A DNA stretch of 64,000 nucleotides from Celeribacter sp. HF31 (GCF_011806455.1 NZ_JAATOT010000003.1:477661-541660), one strand, 5' to 3'. Positions 9,895 to 20,171 are shown, numbered from the stretch's first letter. Notes: generated by a model from the sequence alone, not told the origin. Numbers and translations are program-made.

Positions 9895-10797
9895 ATGGAT
9901 CTCGGACAAGCCAGCGCCGCCGCTCATGGCGCATATGTGAAAGACGTTTCAGAGGCCGATTTCATGGCGGAGGTGATCGAAGCCTCGCAGGAAACCCCGG
10001 TGATTGTCGATTTCTGGGCGCCTTGGTGTGGCCCCTGTCGCCAGCTTGGACCGGCTCTTGAGGCCGAGGTCGAGGCCGCCGGTGGCGCCGTCAAAATGGC
10101 GAAGGTCAATGTCGACGAAAACCAAGGCATCGCCGGTCAGCTTCGCGTGCAGTCGATCCCGACCGTCTATGCCTTTTTCAAAGGTCAGCCTGTCGATGGC
10201 TTCCAAGGTGCTCTGCCACCCTCGCAGATCAAGGAATTCGTGACCAAGGTCGCGGCGCTCAATGTGGACGAGAGCCTGAATGACGCTGTCGAAGCCGCCG
10301 ATGAGATGTTCGAAGCCGGTGAGATCGACGACGCGGCCCAGACCTATGCGGCGATCCTCGAAGAGGACGACAAACTCGCCAGCGCCTACGCCGGTCTCGC
10401 CAAATGTCATCTTGCCAAAGGCGATGTCGATCAGGCCGAAGCCGTGATCAACGGCGCCCCTGCCGAGATTGCAACGGACGCGGCCATCGAAGGCGTTCAC
10501 GCCCAGATCGCACTTGCGCGCGAAGCGGAAAACGCAGGCCCCGTCGCAGAACTCGCCGCCAAGGCCGAAGCCGACCCGACCGATATGCAGGCCCGTCTTG
10601 ATCTCGCCGTGGCGCAACACGCCGCCGGTCAAATCGAGGAGGCCGTCGAGACCCTTCTGGCCGCCTTCAAACAGGACCGCGAGTGGAACGATGGCGCCAT
10701 CAAAGAGCAGTTGTTCAAAATCTTCGACAGCCTCAAACCCAACGATCCGATCGTCCTCACGGGACGGCGCAAATTGTCATCTATGCTATTTGCCTGA
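9895..10797 (+). CDS. Thioredoxin-TPR fusion protein (CnoX/YbbN type)
   Basis: A 300-aa protein: an N-terminal thioredoxin domain (residues about 15-115) with the redox motif WCGPC (C45, C48) and the cis-Pro region QSIPTVYAF, followed by a helical region of TPR-like repeats to the C-terminus. The architecture is that of CnoX (YbbN), a chaperedoxin that protects oxidised clients and hands them to GroEL. E. coli CnoX lacks an active CxxC; here the full CGPC is present, so the protein should also be an active reductase, as in several alphaproteobacteria. It is followed within 30 bases by the Lon-substrate-binding-domain gene, suggesting a protein-quality operon. Confidence 0.9.
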   Translation: MDLGQASAAAHGAYVKDVSEADFMAEVIEASQETPVIVDFWAPWCGPCRQLGPALEAEVEAAGGAVKMAKVNVDENQGIAGQLRVQSIPTVYAFFKGQPVDGFQGALPPSQIKEFVTKVAALNVDESLNDAVEAADEMFEAGEIDDAAQTYAAILEEDDKLASAYAGLAKCHLAKGDVDQAEAVINGAPAEIATDAAIEGVHAQIALAREAENAGPVAELAAKAEADPTDMQARLDLAVAQHAAGQIEEAVETLLAAFKQDREWNDGAIKEQLFKIFDSLKPNDPIVLTGRRKLSSMLFA

Positions 10798-10823
10798 TCG
10801 CCCGCGCGATCTAGCTATAGGGT

Positions 10824-11471
10824 ATGTTGACCGCTGCAAGCCTTCCTGAGACGATCCCCGTCTTCCCGCTGCCCGGTGCGCTTTTGCTGCCCCGGGCGCG
10901 GTTGCCGCTGCATATTTTCGAGCCTCGCTATCTGCAGATGATCGAAGATTGCATGAAAACCTCCGCACGTCTCATCGGCATGGTGCAGCCGCGCAGTGGA
11001 GGCGTGAGTGGGGCAGGGGAGGGCAAGCTCAACCACATCGGCTGTGCCGGGCGTCTGACCGCCTTTTCAGAGACCGAAGACGGGCGCTACATGATCACGC
11101 TCTCGGGCGTGTCGCGGTTTCGCTTGATCTCAGAGGTGAACGGCTTTTGTCCCTATCGCAAGTTCTCGGTCAATTGGTCTGACTTCTCCCACGACCTCGG
11201 CGCAGCGGAAGCTGATCCGCGCCTGGATCGCGCAGGTTTCATGGCGCTTCTCAAACGTTATTTCTGCGAGGAAGACCTGCAAACCGATTGGGACAGCCTT
11301 GGTCAGGCGGAGGACGAATTGCTGATCAATTCGCTCTCCATGCTTTGCCCTTTCAGCCCCGAAGACAAACAGGCACTTTTGGAGGCGCCCTCTCTTTCCA
11401 TCCGGCGTGAAACTCTGGTAACCCTCATGGAATTCGCCCTGCATGGCGGCTCTGATGAGGATATGATGTGA
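10824..11471 (+). CDS. LON substrate-binding-domain protein
   Basis: A 215-aa protein consisting of the N-terminal (PUA-like) domain of Lon protease without the ATPase or protease domains. The start [33 protein letters not shown] is the hallmark of this domain. Stand-alone versions are common in bacteria and their task is not settled; substrate recruitment or an adaptor role is inferred from the Lon domain. It lies between the thioredoxin-TPR gene and a Trm112-like gene, whose ATG overlaps its stop codon by one base (TGATG), so the three are likely co-transcribed. Confidence 0.92.
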   Translation: MLTAASLPETIPVFPLPGALLLPRARLPLHIFEPRYLQMIEDCMKTSARLIGMVQPRSGGVSGAGEGKLNHIGCAGRLTAFSETEDGRYMITLSGVSRFRLISEVNGFCPYRKFSVNWSDFSHDLGAAEADPRLDRAGFMALLKRYFCEEDLQTDWDSLGQAEDELLINSLSMLCPFSPEDKQALLEAPSLSIRRETLVTLMEFALHGGSDEDMM

Positions 11472-11674
11472 TGAGCAGTGACACGACCCCGCAAGTGCAA
11501 CAGGCCTTTGATCGCCGCATGTTGGAGGCGCTCGTTTGCCCGCAGACCCATGGGGTTCTGACCTATGACGCGGAAGCGCAGGAACTGATCTCGAAAACCG
11601 CCGGTCTCGCCTATCCGATCCGCAACGGCATTCCGATCATGCTGGTCTCAGAGGCGCGCAGCCTCGAAGACTAA
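11471..11674 (+). CDS. Trm112/YcaR-family small protein
   Basis: A 67-aa member of the UPF0434/Trm112 family with the core [24 protein letters not shown] and [17 protein letters not shown]. Eukaryotic Trm112 activates methyltransferases; bacterial versions are usually of unknown function. Typical zinc-finger versions have paired cysteines; here only the CPQT Cys remains, so metal binding is doubtful. I chose the ATG at 11471, which overlaps the previous stop as TGATG, over the GTG one codon earlier. Confidence 0.85.
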   Translation: MSSDTTPQVQQAFDRRMLEALVCPQTHGVLTYDAEAQELISKTAGLAYPIRNGIPIMLVSEARSLED

Positions 11675-11682
11675 GGTGCTGA

Positions 11683-11709
11683 GGCGCGGGTCAATCCCCG
11701 CGCCCTTTT
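11683..11709 (+). terminator. Intrinsic terminator of the thioredoxin-LON-Trm112 operon
   Basis: GGCGCGGG (11683-11690) pairs with CCCGCGCC (11697-11704), loop TCAATC, followed by CTTTTC. It starts 8 bases after the Trm112-family stop. The T run is short, so efficiency may be moderate. Confidence 0.75.
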
Positions 11710-11802
11710 CTTCGCGTTAAGGTTAATCAGATTAAGGTTGACGTGACGCTGGGCCTCTGAGGTCTCTTCATTGCAGGTGAAATACTCAGTCGGGCTTGGG
11801 CC

Positions 11803-13038
11803 TCAAAGCGGCACGCCCCGCAACAGCTTCGGCACATCTCCATTGACCCCCGCCGCCTCGCGGATCGCCGCGCGGCGCAGGCCTGTCACCGAATTCACCA
11901 CGCCCATGCCGATGTCACGCGCGATGCGCAGCAGCGGATTGTCGTTGGAAAACAGCTTGTTGAAACTGTCGGTCATCAGCGCCATCGCGGCCACATCAAA
12001 CCGCCGCCATTGCGCGTAGCGTTGCAAAACGTCCTCGCGTCCGATGTCCTCGCCGCGGCGATGCGCTTCGACCAAAACCTCGGTCAGTGCGCCGACATCC
12101 TTCAGCCCCGCATTGAGACCTTGCCCGGAAATCGGGTGCATTCCATGCGCGGCATCCCCGACCAGAGCGATGCGCGGTGCAGTGAAACTGTTCGCAAGCG
12201 TGATGTTCAAAGGATAGGTAAACCGTTTGCCCGCAAGAGAAATCTCGCCCAGAAAATCCCCGAACCGAGGTCGCAAAACCGCCAGATAGTCCTCATCGGA
12301 CAGCGCCTGAATATACGCGGCCATTTGGTCCTTTTCGGTCCAGACGATGGAGCTTTGATTGCCCGGCAGGGGCAGGATCGCCAAAGGCCCGGAGGGCAGG
12401 AAATACTGATGTGCGGCGCCGTTATGCGGCAGTTCATGCGAAATCGCGCAAACCAGCGCGGTCTGCCCATAGGCCCAGCCGGTGCGCTTGATCCCGGCGC
12501 GTTCGGCGGTGCCGGACTTGCGCCCATCGCAGCCAACGATCAGCTTGCCTTCGATCTCCGCGCCGCTGTCCAAAGTGACCTTGGCGCCATGCAGATCGAT
12601 CTCTTGCGCCACCACAAGCCCCTCGACCTGCGTGATCCGGGGCTGCGCGTCGAGCGCGTTCAGAATGGCCTGACGCAGGAACCGATCCTCGACCATATAC
12701 CCCATCGGACTTTCGTCGATTTCCCCGTCGCGGAACTCCAACATGAAGGGCGCCGGCCCTTCGCCGGGTTTGCCGTCCGTCACTTTCACGTCGAGAATGG
12801 GTTGCGCATGTACGCTCACGCGATCCCAAAGACCAATGGCTTTCAACAGCTTATGAGAGCCGAGAGAGAGCGCATAGCCACGACCGTCAAACACGTCACT
12901 GGTGCGCGTGTCTTTCGGCAGGCTGTCGATCAAAGTCACGTTCAGCCCCGCATTGGCGGAGGCAAGCGCCAACGCCGGACCGTTCAAACCGCCACCGACA
13001 ATGATGAGATCGCTTTTGGGGGTGATGTTTTGGGTCAT
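11803..13038 (-). CDS. UbiH/UbiF/VisC-family FAD-dependent ubiquinone hydroxylase
   Basis: A 411-aa class-A flavoprotein monooxygenase that should hydroxylate the aromatic ring of a ubiquinone precursor at the membrane face. Seen: the dinucleotide fold DLIIVGGGLNGPALALASANAGL at the N-terminus, the middle NAD(P)H/FAD motif (CDGRKSGTAERAG), and the C-terminal FAD-binding ALVGDAAHGMHPISGQGLNAGLKD. I start at MTQNITPKSD, just after an AAGGAGAC site; the longer reading adds 11 poorly supported residues. Which ring position it acts on (UbiH, UbiF, UbiI or the broad UbiL/UbiM types) cannot be decided from sequence here. It is convergent with the Trm112 gene and divergent from the amidase. Confidence 0.9.
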   Translation of the reverse strand: MTQNITPKSDLIIVGGGLNGPALALASANAGLNVTLIDSLPKDTRTSDVFDGRGYALSLGSHKLLKAIGLWDRVSVHAQPILDVKVTDGKPGEGPAPFMLEFRDGEIDESPMGYMVEDRFLRQAILNALDAQPRITQVEGLVVAQEIDLHGAKVTLDSGAEIEGKLIVGCDGRKSGTAERAGIKRTGWAYGQTALVCAISHELPHNGAAHQYFLPSGPLAILPLPGNQSSIVWTEKDQMAAYIQALSDEDYLAVLRPRFGDFLGEISLAGKRFTYPLNITLANSFTAPRIALVGDAAHGMHPISGQGLNAGLKDVGALTEVLVEAHRRGEDIGREDVLQRYAQWRRFDVAAMALMTDSFNKLFSNDNPLLRIARDIGMGVVNSVTGLRRAAIREAAGVNGDVPKLLRGVPL

Positions 13039-13132
13039 GACAGTCTCCTTGCCGCAAATATGACGCGCCAATCAGGATTGTCCATGCGATCTTGCGCCGC
13101 TACGCTGCGGCGAGCAGATGAAAGGGCGCAAT

Positions 13133-14461
13133 ATGGTCGAATATACGAAGATGAGCATGAGCGATCTGGGGCGGGCCATCGGCACCGGCGACATCGATCC
13201 GCGTGATCTGACGGCGGCCTTTCTGGACATGGCAAAGACGCATCCGTTCCGCGGCCGTATCTATGCCCGTCTCATGGAAGATCGCGCGATGGCAGAGGCC
13301 GAAGCCGCCTACGCGCGTGCCAAGGACGGCGTGCGGCGCGGCCTCTTGGATGGCGTGCCGGTGTCGTGGAAAGACCTCTTCGACACCGCAGGTGTCGCGA
13401 CCGAAGCGGGCACCGCGTTGCTCAAAGACCGCATCCCGACGCGAGATGCCAAAGTCTTGCGCCGCGCGTCCAATGCCGGTCTCGTCGCTCTGGGCAAAAC
13501 GCATATGTCTGAGCTGGCGTTTTCCGGTCTGGGTCTCAATCCGGTGACGGCGACGACGCCCTGTGTGAATGATCATGACGCTGTTTCGGGCGGGTCGTCC
13601 TCGGGTGCTGCGGGCTCTGTCGCCTTCGGGCTTGCCCCCGGTGCGATCGGGTCTGACACCGGCGGTTCGGTGCGTATTCCGTCGGCCTGGAACGATCTTG
13701 TGGGGTTGAAAACCACGGCGGGACGTATCCCTCTTGATGGCGTGGTCCCGTTGGCCGCCGCTTTCGATACCGTCGGGCCATTGGTCAAAACCGTTGAAGA
13801 TGCGGCGGAGAGTTTCGCCATTCTCGATGGCTCTCCCGCGCCTGATCTCAAAGGCGCGACACTCAAGGGCAAGCGCCTGCTCGTTCTCGAGAACGTGGTT
13901 TTCGATGACATTCGCGATGCGCCTTTGGCCGCCTTTGAGGCGTCGGTCGAAAAACTGCGTGACGCGGGGGCCGAGATCACCCGCGCGCCCATCAAGGCGG
14001 TGACCGAGGCGATGGACCTCTCCGGTATCCTCTTCACGACGGAAGCCTACGCCGAGTGGCGTGACTATATCGAAGCCAAACCAGAGCTGATGTATCCGCG
14101 CATTCTCGACCGTTTCCGGGCGGGTGGCGCATTTAATGGCGCGGATTTTGTGGCAGGCTGGAAAAAGCTCGTCCATCTGCGCGGGGACTATCTGCGCGCG
14201 ACGGCGGGCTATGATGCGGTCATCCTGCCGACCGCGCCGATCCTGCCGCCCAATGCGGAGCGATTGATGAATGACGCTGATTACTACGTGACGGAGAATC
14301 TTCTGGCGCTGCGCAACACCCGGGTCGGCAACCTCATGGGGCTGACGGCCCTGACGCTTCCGACTGGCGTGCCGTCTTGTGGCCTCTTGCTGCAAACGCC
14401 GCCGATGACCGAGGCGGCGCTGTTGCGACTGGGCGCAGCGGTGGAAAAGGCTTTGTCCTAA
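13133..14461 (+). CDS. Amidase (amidase-signature family)
   Basis: A 442-aa amidase-signature hydrolase. The Ser-cisSer-Lys triad is complete: K80 in VSWKDLFD, cis-S155 in GGSSSGAAG and nucleophile S179 in GSDTGGSVRIP, with the expected 24-residue gap between the two serines. Enzymes of this family hydrolyse carboxylic amides; the substrate cannot be told, and the absence of GatB nearby argues against GatA of the tRNA amidotransferase. The ATG at 13133 has AAAGGG upstream; an in-frame ATG 15 bases earlier is the alternative. A single gene between ubiH (divergent) and the dapC-like gene. Confidence 0.9.
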   Translation: MVEYTKMSMSDLGRAIGTGDIDPRDLTAAFLDMAKTHPFRGRIYARLMEDRAMAEAEAAYARAKDGVRRGLLDGVPVSWKDLFDTAGVATEAGTALLKDRIPTRDAKVLRRASNAGLVALGKTHMSELAFSGLGLNPVTATTPCVNDHDAVSGGSSSGAAGSVAFGLAPGAIGSDTGGSVRIPSAWNDLVGLKTTAGRIPLDGVVPLAAAFDTVGPLVKTVEDAAESFAILDGSPAPDLKGATLKGKRLLVLENVVFDDIRDAPLAAFEASVEKLRDAGAEITRAPIKAVTEAMDLSGILFTTEAYAEWRDYIEAKPELMYPRILDRFRAGGAFNGADFVAGWKKLVHLRGDYLRATAGYDAVILPTAPILPPNAERLMNDADYYVTENLLALRNTRVGNLMGLTALTLPTGVPSCGLLLQTPPMTEAALLRLGAAVEKALS

Positions 14462-14590
14462 AAGTCACAACTTCTGCGAGCGTGCCGCTGTCAAGGACGT
14501 CTTTCTCTGGACCAAATCGGTCGTGCCGGTTATCTTGATCTCAAACACCCGGGCAAAAAGATCCGGAAAAACAGAGGCAGTAGCAGTTTC

Positions 14591-15772
14591 ATGACGTTCC
14601 CTGAGCGGTTTTCCAACCTGCCGGAATATGCGTTCCCGCGTTTGCGCACCCTTCTCGACGCCCATGCGCCGGGGGGTGAGGTCATGCATATGACCATCGG
14701 CGAGCCGCGCCATGCGATGCCGCCTTTCGTGGGTGACGTCCTGGCTGAACATGTCGCGGAATTCGCGAAATATCCGAGCAATTATGGCACAGAGGTGCTC
14801 CTGTCTGAGATCGCAGGCTGGCTCAAGCGGCGGTTCAATGTGACGGTCACGCCCGAAACCGACATCATGGCGGTGAACGGCACGCGCGAGGGGTTGATGA
14901 ACGCCTGTCTTGCGCTCTGCCCCGAGACGAAGCGCGGCAAACAGCCGGTCGTTTTGACGCCCAACCCGTTCTATCAGGTCTATGCCGTCTCCGCCGTCAC
15001 CATTGGTGCTGAGCCGGTCTTTGTGCCGGCCACGCGCGACAACGGGTTTTTGCCGGATTACGCCGGTCTGCCGACCGAGGTGCTGGATCGCACGACGATT
15101 GCCTATATTTGCAGCCCCTCGAACCCGCAGGGCGCGATTGCGACGCGGGAGTATTTGCACGACTTGATCGCCCTGGCCGAAAAGCACGATTTCAAAGTGT
15201 TCTCCGACGAATGCTATTCCGAGATTTACCGGGGCGAGCCGCCCGTTAGCGCGCTTCAAGTGGCGCAAGAGATGGGGGCGGACCCGGAGCGTGTGGTGAT
15301 TTTCCATTCGCTGTCGAAACGCTCGAACCTTCCGGGGCTGCGCTCTGGTTTTGTGGCCTCTGGTCCCAAAAGCATGGGCTATATTCGTCAGCTTCGTGCC
15401 TACGGCGGCGCGCCTCTGCCCAATCCGATCCAAGCGGTGTCGGCGCGGGTCTGGGCCGACGAGGACCACGTCATTGCCTCGCGCAAACTCTATGTCGAGA
15501 AATTCGAGATCGCCGATGAGGTGTTTTCCGGCATTCAAGGCGCGGAGGCCCCACAGGCGGGGTTCTTCCTCTGGCTGCCGGTCAATGATGGCGAAGAGGC
15601 CGCGATGAAACTTTGGACGGAAACCGGCGTGCGGGTCTTGCCCGGCACCTATCTGTCGCGGGACGTGAACGGGGACAACCCCGGCAAGAATTACATCCGG
15701 GTCGCACTCGTGGCCCCAAAAGAAGAAACACAGCGCGGGCTCATCCGGCTTCGCGACTGTTTGTACGGTTAA
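14591..15772 (+). CDS. dapC: PLP-dependent aminotransferase, probably succinyldiaminopimelate transaminase
   Basis: A 393-aa fold-type I aminotransferase. The PLP lysine is K243 in HSLSKRSNLPGLRSGF; the cofactor-binding NPFYQVY, CSPSNPQGA and SDECYSEIYRG segments are clear. The closest family I recall is DapC, which transaminates N-succinyl-2-amino-6-ketopimelate in the lysine and peptidoglycan-precursor pathway; dapB lies in the same window but 20 kb away. A related aspartate/tyrosine aminotransferase function is possible. ftsK begins only 14 bases after the stop, so the two are probably co-transcribed. Confidence 0.85.
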   Translation: MTFPERFSNLPEYAFPRLRTLLDAHAPGGEVMHMTIGEPRHAMPPFVGDVLAEHVAEFAKYPSNYGTEVLLSEIAGWLKRRFNVTVTPETDIMAVNGTREGLMNACLALCPETKRGKQPVVLTPNPFYQVYAVSAVTIGAEPVFVPATRDNGFLPDYAGLPTEVLDRTTIAYICSPSNPQGAIATREYLHDLIALAEKHDFKVFSDECYSEIYRGEPPVSALQVAQEMGADPERVVIFHSLSKRSNLPGLRSGFVASGPKSMGYIRQLRAYGGAPLPNPIQAVSARVWADEDHVIASRKLYVEKFEIADEVFSGIQGAEAPQAGFFLWLPVNDGEEAAMKLWTETGVRVLPGTYLSRDVNGDNPGKNYIRVALVAPKEETQRGLIRLRDCLYG

Positions 15773-15786
15773 GGTAAGAGGCAGGC

Positions 15787-18700
15787 ATGGCATCCTATCA
15801 GGCGCGCGGTCGCGACCCGCTTTTCGACAGAAACACCCAGGCGCTTTTGGAGCGTCGCGGGCGAGAACTTATCGGTCTCGGGCTTTTGGCCGTTGGGTTC
15901 CTGATCGCGCTGATGTTGGGCTCTTATGTGCCTGAGGATCCGAGCTGGCTGTCCGCCACCGAAGCGCCTGTGCATAACATCCTGGGCCGTCTCGGCGCCT
16001 CCGTGGCTTCGCCTTTGATGATCATCGTGGGGGTGGCGTCCTGGGGATTTGTTCTGGGGTTTGCGGCTTGGGGCCTGCGTTTCGTTTTGCATCGCGGGGC
16101 CGAACGCGCCCTGTCTCGTGCCGTTTTCGTGCCGATCGCCATTGCCGTGGCCGCGATCTATGCCTCGACGCACGCCTCCACCGCGCCGCAAAGCTTTGGC
16201 GGTCTGTTTGGCGACACTGTGCTGGCCGCCTTGATCCAGATTTTGCCCTTTGGCGCCGCCTTCAGCCTCAAGGTTCTGGCGCTTCTGTCCTTCTTCGGTG
16301 CGCTGGCCTTGGGGCTCTTCGCGCTTGGTGTGACCGTTGCTGAGCTGAAGCTGGCCTGGCGTTTCCTGCTGGTTGGTGTGGTGTCGCTTTATGCGCTGGC
16401 GCTGCATCTTTTGGGCCGTGGTGCGCGGAGCTCCGTCGTCATGGGGCAACAGATGGCCCGCAGTGCCGCAACCCGTCGCGAAGAACGCCGTGCCGAACGT
16501 CAGATGCTGGCCGAACAACAGGCCGCGTTCGAGGCGCAAATGGCGCAGGCCGAGCCGCGTGTCGCGGGGCGTGTGATCCGTGCGGAACAGCCGGTGATCG
16601 AGACCCCGCCGATGGAGGTCGACCAAAAACCGTCGCTTCTGTCCAAGATGCCGGGTCTTTTGAAACGCACTGCGCCCGAAGATCTGGAGCCCGAGTTGAT
16701 CGAACCCGATCTGGCGCCCGATGTGGATATGGGGCCGGGGCAGGATGATCGCATCCGCTCGAAAATTTCTTCGGCCATCAGTGCCCGTGCCCGTTCCGTG
16801 CCGCGTGGGGGGATGACGGGCAACAGCCGTGTGGAACCGCCTTTGACCGCGGTGCAGAAGGCAGCGCAGAAGTATCGCAAAGGTCCGGCGCCGATCATCT
16901 TTGATCAGCACGCCACGGCGACCCCGGTTGCGGCGCCCGCGGCGCAGGAGTCCTATGCTGAGACTTATGCCGAGTCCCATGGCTATGAAGAGGTGCCTGA
17001 GGTTGCCTATTACGCCGAGTATGACGCAGGTTTTGCTGACGCGGAGTATGCCGACGCGGGCTATGTCGCATCCTATGAGGACGAGGGTTTCGTCGAGGAT
17101 GCCTTGGAAACGCCGGAGTATGTCGATCCGCAGCCGGCGCGTTATGAACCTGCCGCCCCTGCTGTGCCGGAGCAAAAACGCGTGGTGCAGCACCCGGTGC
17201 GCAAACCGGTCGCACCGTCGAAACAGGCGCAGGCAGAGGCGCAGCCTTCGTTGAAATTCGACCCCAGAGAGGCCGAATACGAGACGCCGCCGCTGTCTCT
17301 CTTGGAGAACCCGACCAACATCGTGCGTCACACTCTGTCCGATGAGGCCTTGGAAGAAAACGCGCGGATGCTGGAAAGCGTGCTGGATGACTATGGCGTC
17401 AAGGGCGAGATCGTCTCTGTGCGTCCGGGCCCTGTCGTAACCATGTACGAGTTGGAACCCGCGCCGGGTCTCAAGGCCTCACGTGTGATCGGTCTGGCCG
17501 ATGACATCGCGCGGTCTATGTCGGCGCTGTCCGCGCGTGTCTCGACCGTGCCGGGCCGCTCCGTGATCGGGATCGAATTGCCGAATGACCACCGCGAAAT
17601 GGTGTCCTTCCGCGAGATCCTCTCGACCCGGGATTATGGCGATGGCAAGCTGTCACTGCCGCTGGCCTTGGGTAAAGACATCGGTGGCGATCCGGTCGTC
17701 ACCAACCTCGCGAAGATGCCGCACCTTTTGATCGCGGGGACCACCGGTTCCGGGAAATCCGTGGCGATCAACACGATGATCCTGTCGCTCTTGTACCGTC
17801 TGACGCCGGAAGATTGCCGTCTGATCATGATCGACCCGAAGATGCTGGAACTCTCCGTCTATGATGGCATTCCGCACCTGTTGAGTCCGGTTGTGACCGA
17901 CCCGAAAAAGGCCGTTGTGGCGCTGAAATGGGTCGTCGCCGAGATGGAAGATCGCTACCGCAAAATGTCCAAAATGGGCGTGCGGAACATCGACGGTTAC
18001 AACGGCCGGGTGAAGGAAGCGCTCGACAAGGGCGAGATGTTCTCCCGCACCGTGCAGACCGGCTTTGACGACGAGACCGGCGATCCGATTTTCGAGACCG
18101 AGGAATTCCAGCCGGAAAAACTGCCCTTCATCGTGGTGATCGTCGACGAGATGGCCGACCTGATGATGGTCGCGGGCAAGGAGATCGAGGCCTGTATCCA
18201 GCGTCTGGCACAGATGGCGCGGGCCTCGGGCATTCACCTCATCATGGCGACACAGCGGCCCTCCGTGGACGTCATCACCGGCACCATCAAGGCCAACTTC
18301 CCGACCCGGATTTCCTTCCAGGTGACCTCGAAAATCGACAGTCGCACCATTCTGGGCGAACAAGGCGCCGAACAGCTTTTGGGCATGGGCGACATGCTCT
18401 ACATGGCGGGCGGTGGGAAAATCCAACGCTGCCACGCGCCTTTCGTGTCCGATGAAGAGGTCGAGAAAATCGTGTCTTACCTTAAGGCCTACGGTCCGCC
18501 CGATTATGTCGGCGGCGTGGTCGAGGGGCCGGAGTCCGACAAGGAAGCGGATATCGACGCGGTTCTGGGGCTCTCGACCGGTGGCAACACCAATGGCGAA
18601 GATGCGCTCTACGATCAGGCGGTGGCTATCGTGATCAAGGACCGCAAATGTTCGACCTCCTACATCCAGCGCAAACTGGCGATCGGCTACAACAAGGCCG

Positions 18701-18789
18701 CGCGTCTGGTGGAGCAGATGGAGGACGAGGGTGTCGTTTCGGCCGCGAACCACGTTGGCAAACGCGAAATTTTGGTGCCGGAACAGTAA
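15787..18789 (+). CDS. ftsK: DNA translocase FtsK
   Basis: A 1000-aa septum-located DNA pump that clears chromosome termini during division and activates XerCD at dif. Domains in order: four hydrophobic membrane segments in the first about 200 residues; a long, charged, low-complexity linker rich in Glu, Ala, Tyr and Pro (about 210-500); the alpha/beta motor with Walker A GTTGSGKS at 651-658 and Walker [14 protein letters not shown]; and the C-terminal winged-helix gamma domain ([42 protein letters not shown] read in pieces) that reads KOPS. Only 14 bases separate it from the dapC-like gene. A double hairpin follows the stop. Confidence 0.96.
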   Translation: MASYQARGRDPLFDRNTQALLERRGRELIGLGLLAVGFLIALMLGSYVPEDPSWLSATEAPVHNILGRLGASVASPLMIIVGVASWGFVLGFAAWGLRFVLHRGAERALSRAVFVPIAIAVAAIYASTHASTAPQSFGGLFGDTVLAALIQILPFGAAFSLKVLALLSFFGALALGLFALGVTVAELKLAWRFLLVGVVSLYALALHLLGRGARSSVVMGQQMARSAATRREERRAERQMLAEQQAAFEAQMAQAEPRVAGRVIRAEQPVIETPPMEVDQKPSLLSKMPGLLKRTAPEDLEPELIEPDLAPDVDMGPGQDDRIRSKISSAISARARSVPRGGMTGNSRVEPPLTAVQKAAQKYRKGPAPIIFDQHATATPVAAPAAQESYAETYAESHGYEEVPEVAYYAEYDAGFADAEYADAGYVASYEDEGFVEDALETPEYVDPQPARYEPAAPAVPEQKRVVQHPVRKPVAPSKQAQAEAQPSLKFDPREAEYETPPLSLLENPTNIVRHTLSDEALEENARMLESVLDDYGVKGEIVSVRPGPVVTMYELEPAPGLKASRVIGLADDIARSMSALSARVSTVPGRSVIGIELPNDHREMVSFREILSTRDYGDGKLSLPLALGKDIGGDPVVTNLAKMPHLLIAGTTGSGKSVAINTMILSLLYRLTPEDCRLIMIDPKMLELSVYDGIPHLLSPVVTDPKKAVVALKWVVAEMEDRYRKMSKMGVRNIDGYNGRVKEALDKGEMFSRTVQTGFDDETGDPIFETEEFQPEKLPFIVVIVDEMADLMMVAGKEIEACIQRLAQMARASGIHLIMATQRPSVDVITGTIKANFPTRISFQVTSKIDSRTILGEQGAEQLLGMGDMLYMAGGGKIQRCHAPFVSDEEVEKIVSYLKAYGPPDYVGGVVEGPESDKEADIDAVLGLSTGGNTNGEDALYDQAVAIVIKDRKCSTSYIQRKLAIGYNKAARLVEQMEDEGVVSAANHVGKREILVPEQ

Positions 18790-18800
18790 GTTCGGCACCT

Positions 18801-18845
18801 GCGATAGGCGTTCACACGCCTGTCGCTCTCTTGTGAAAAAGAGAG
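18801..18845 (+). terminator. Double hairpin after ftsK
   Basis: Two adjacent stems: GCGATAGGCG (18801-18810) with CGCCTGTCGC (18817-18826), ten pairs including one G-T, then CTCTCTT (18826-18832) with AAGAGAG (18839-18845). There is no T run, so it may slow transcription or protect the 3' end more than terminate. Confidence 0.45.
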
Positions 18846-18882
18846 ATGTGGCAGGATTGAAAATCTGACGTATATCTACGCC

Positions 18883-19497
18883 ATGAAACGATTTCTGACC
18901 GCGCTCGCGCCCGCCGCCCTGATTGCTTTGTCGACCGTCGCTCCTGCGGCGGCTGAAAAGCTGTCCCTCTCTACACTCTCCAATTATCTGAACAGCCTCG
19001 GCACGGTTCAGGCGGATTTTGTCCAAACCAACGACGATGGATCACGTTCCAATGGCCAGGTGACGATCAAACGTCCCGGCCGGATGCGTCTTGATTACGG
19101 CTCCGGCAATGATGCGCTTGTGCTGGTGTCTGGTGGCCAGGTCGGGGTGTTCGATCCGGGCTCGAATGAGCCGCCGCAGCGCTTTCCGCTGTCGCAAACC
19201 CCGCTGTCTGTGATTCTCAAGCGCAATGTGGATTTGAATGCCGCCAAGATGGTCGTGTCGCATCGCGAAGAAAATGGCGACACGATTGTGCGGGCGCAGG
19301 ATCCCGACAATCCCGAATACGGCTATATCGACCTGATTTTTAGCGCCACGCCTGTGCTCAAGGCCTGGGTCATTCACGATGAGGGCGGCGGCTCGACCAC
19401 CGTGCAGTTGACCAAGATGTCGCTGGGTGGCTCTGTGTCGGATCGCGAATTCAACATCCGTGCAGAAGCCGACCGGCGCGGGACGCCGCTCGACTAA
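18883..19497 (+). CDS. lolA: Outer-membrane lipoprotein carrier protein LolA
   Basis: A 204-aa periplasmic chaperone that takes lipoproteins from LolCDE in the inner membrane to the outer membrane. The signal peptide ends at APAAA-EK (about residue 24). The mature part has the LolA fold features LNSLGTVQADFVQTNDDGSRSNGQ and the conserved KRPGRMRLDY strand. The position after ftsK is the same in many proteobacteria. No LolB was noticed, as usual for alphaproteobacteria. The transglycosylase gene ends 8 bases downstream on the other strand. Confidence 0.94.
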   Translation: MKRFLTALAPAALIALSTVAPAAAEKLSLSTLSNYLNSLGTVQADFVQTNDDGSRSNGQVTIKRPGRMRLDYGSGNDALVLVSGGQVGVFDPGSNEPPQRFPLSQTPLSVILKRNVDLNAAKMVVSHREENGDTIVRAQDPDNPEYGYIDLIFSATPVLKAWVIHDEGGGSTTVQLTKMSLGGSVSDREFNIRAEADRRGTPLD

Positions 19498-19505
19498 AGT
19501 GTTTC

Positions 19506-20087
19506 TCAGAGTTTGCCGCAGGCCAAAAGCTGATCCCGATAGGTGTCAGAGCGTGCGGCAACCTGAGAGGACACACGCAACAACCACGGTTTGGCATTAT
19601 AGGAGCCGCGCGCATAGCCCGTGCGCCCCTCGTGATAGGCGAGGTATTGCGCGCGGGCATCGGCCTTGGAAATGCCGAGGGCCTCATAGGATTTGTCCAT
19701 ATACCAGCCCATGAAATCGGTGGCGTCTTCGATCCGGTCGCGTTTCGCGCCACGCCCGCCTTCCTCATCGCGGTACTCGTCCCAGGTGGCATCGAGCGCC
19801 TGGGCGTAGCCGTAAGCCGAGCTTTGGCGGCCCATCGGGATCACATCCAAAACAAAGCGGTAGGGCGTGCGCGCGTCACCGATGAATTTGCTTTCCTGAT
19901 AGAATGTCGCCATCTGAACATAGACCGGAACGCCCCATTTGCGTTCGGTGCGTTTCATGGCCCGATGATATCTCGGGCGTTCGGATACGATTGCGCATGC
20001 ATTGTCGAGATCGCGCGGCGCGGAATAATTCCCGCCACAAGCCGCGACCAAAAGACAAAACCCCAATGCGCGAAGACCTCTGCTCAT
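19506..20087 (-). CDS. Lytic-transglycosylase-like lipoprotein (SLT fold)
   Basis: A 193-aa lipoprotein: starting at MSRGLRALGFCLLVAAC the signal ends in the lipobox VAAC. The body resembles SLT lysozyme-like transglycosylases: the probable catalytic Glu is in FYQESKFIGDA, followed by SAYGYAQALDATWDEYR and AYHEGRTGYARGSY. Such enzymes cleave the glycan strands of peptidoglycan. The in-frame extension upstream adds 10 charged residues before the signal and is less likely. It is convergent with lolA. Substrate and partner are unknown. Confidence 0.85.
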   Translation of the reverse strand: MSRGLRALGFCLLVAACGGNYSAPRDLDNACAIVSERPRYHRAMKRTERKWGVPVYVQMATFYQESKFIGDARTPYRFVLDVIPMGRQSSAYGYAQALDATWDEYRDEEGGRGAKRDRIEDATDFMGWYMDKSYEALGISKADARAQYLAYHEGRTGYARGSYNAKPWLLRVSSQVAARSDTYRDQLLACGKL

Positions 20088-20171
20088 ACCTGCCTCTCGC
20101 TCTTTACTTTTTCGCAATCATAGCGAATTTCACCGGGCTGTGAAATGGCATTCCTGTGAACGACTTGGGGC

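Noticed and set aside
11717..11739. Three TTAA words and a repeated TTAAGGTT between the Trm112 and ubiH genes
   Set aside because: Spacings (2, 5 and 11) do not match CtrA, and the site lies between convergent genes.
13133..14461. GatA subunit of the aspartyl/glutamyl-tRNA amidotransferase
   Set aside because: The signature triad is shared, but there is no gatB or gatC nearby and the sequence outside the triad is that of general amidases.
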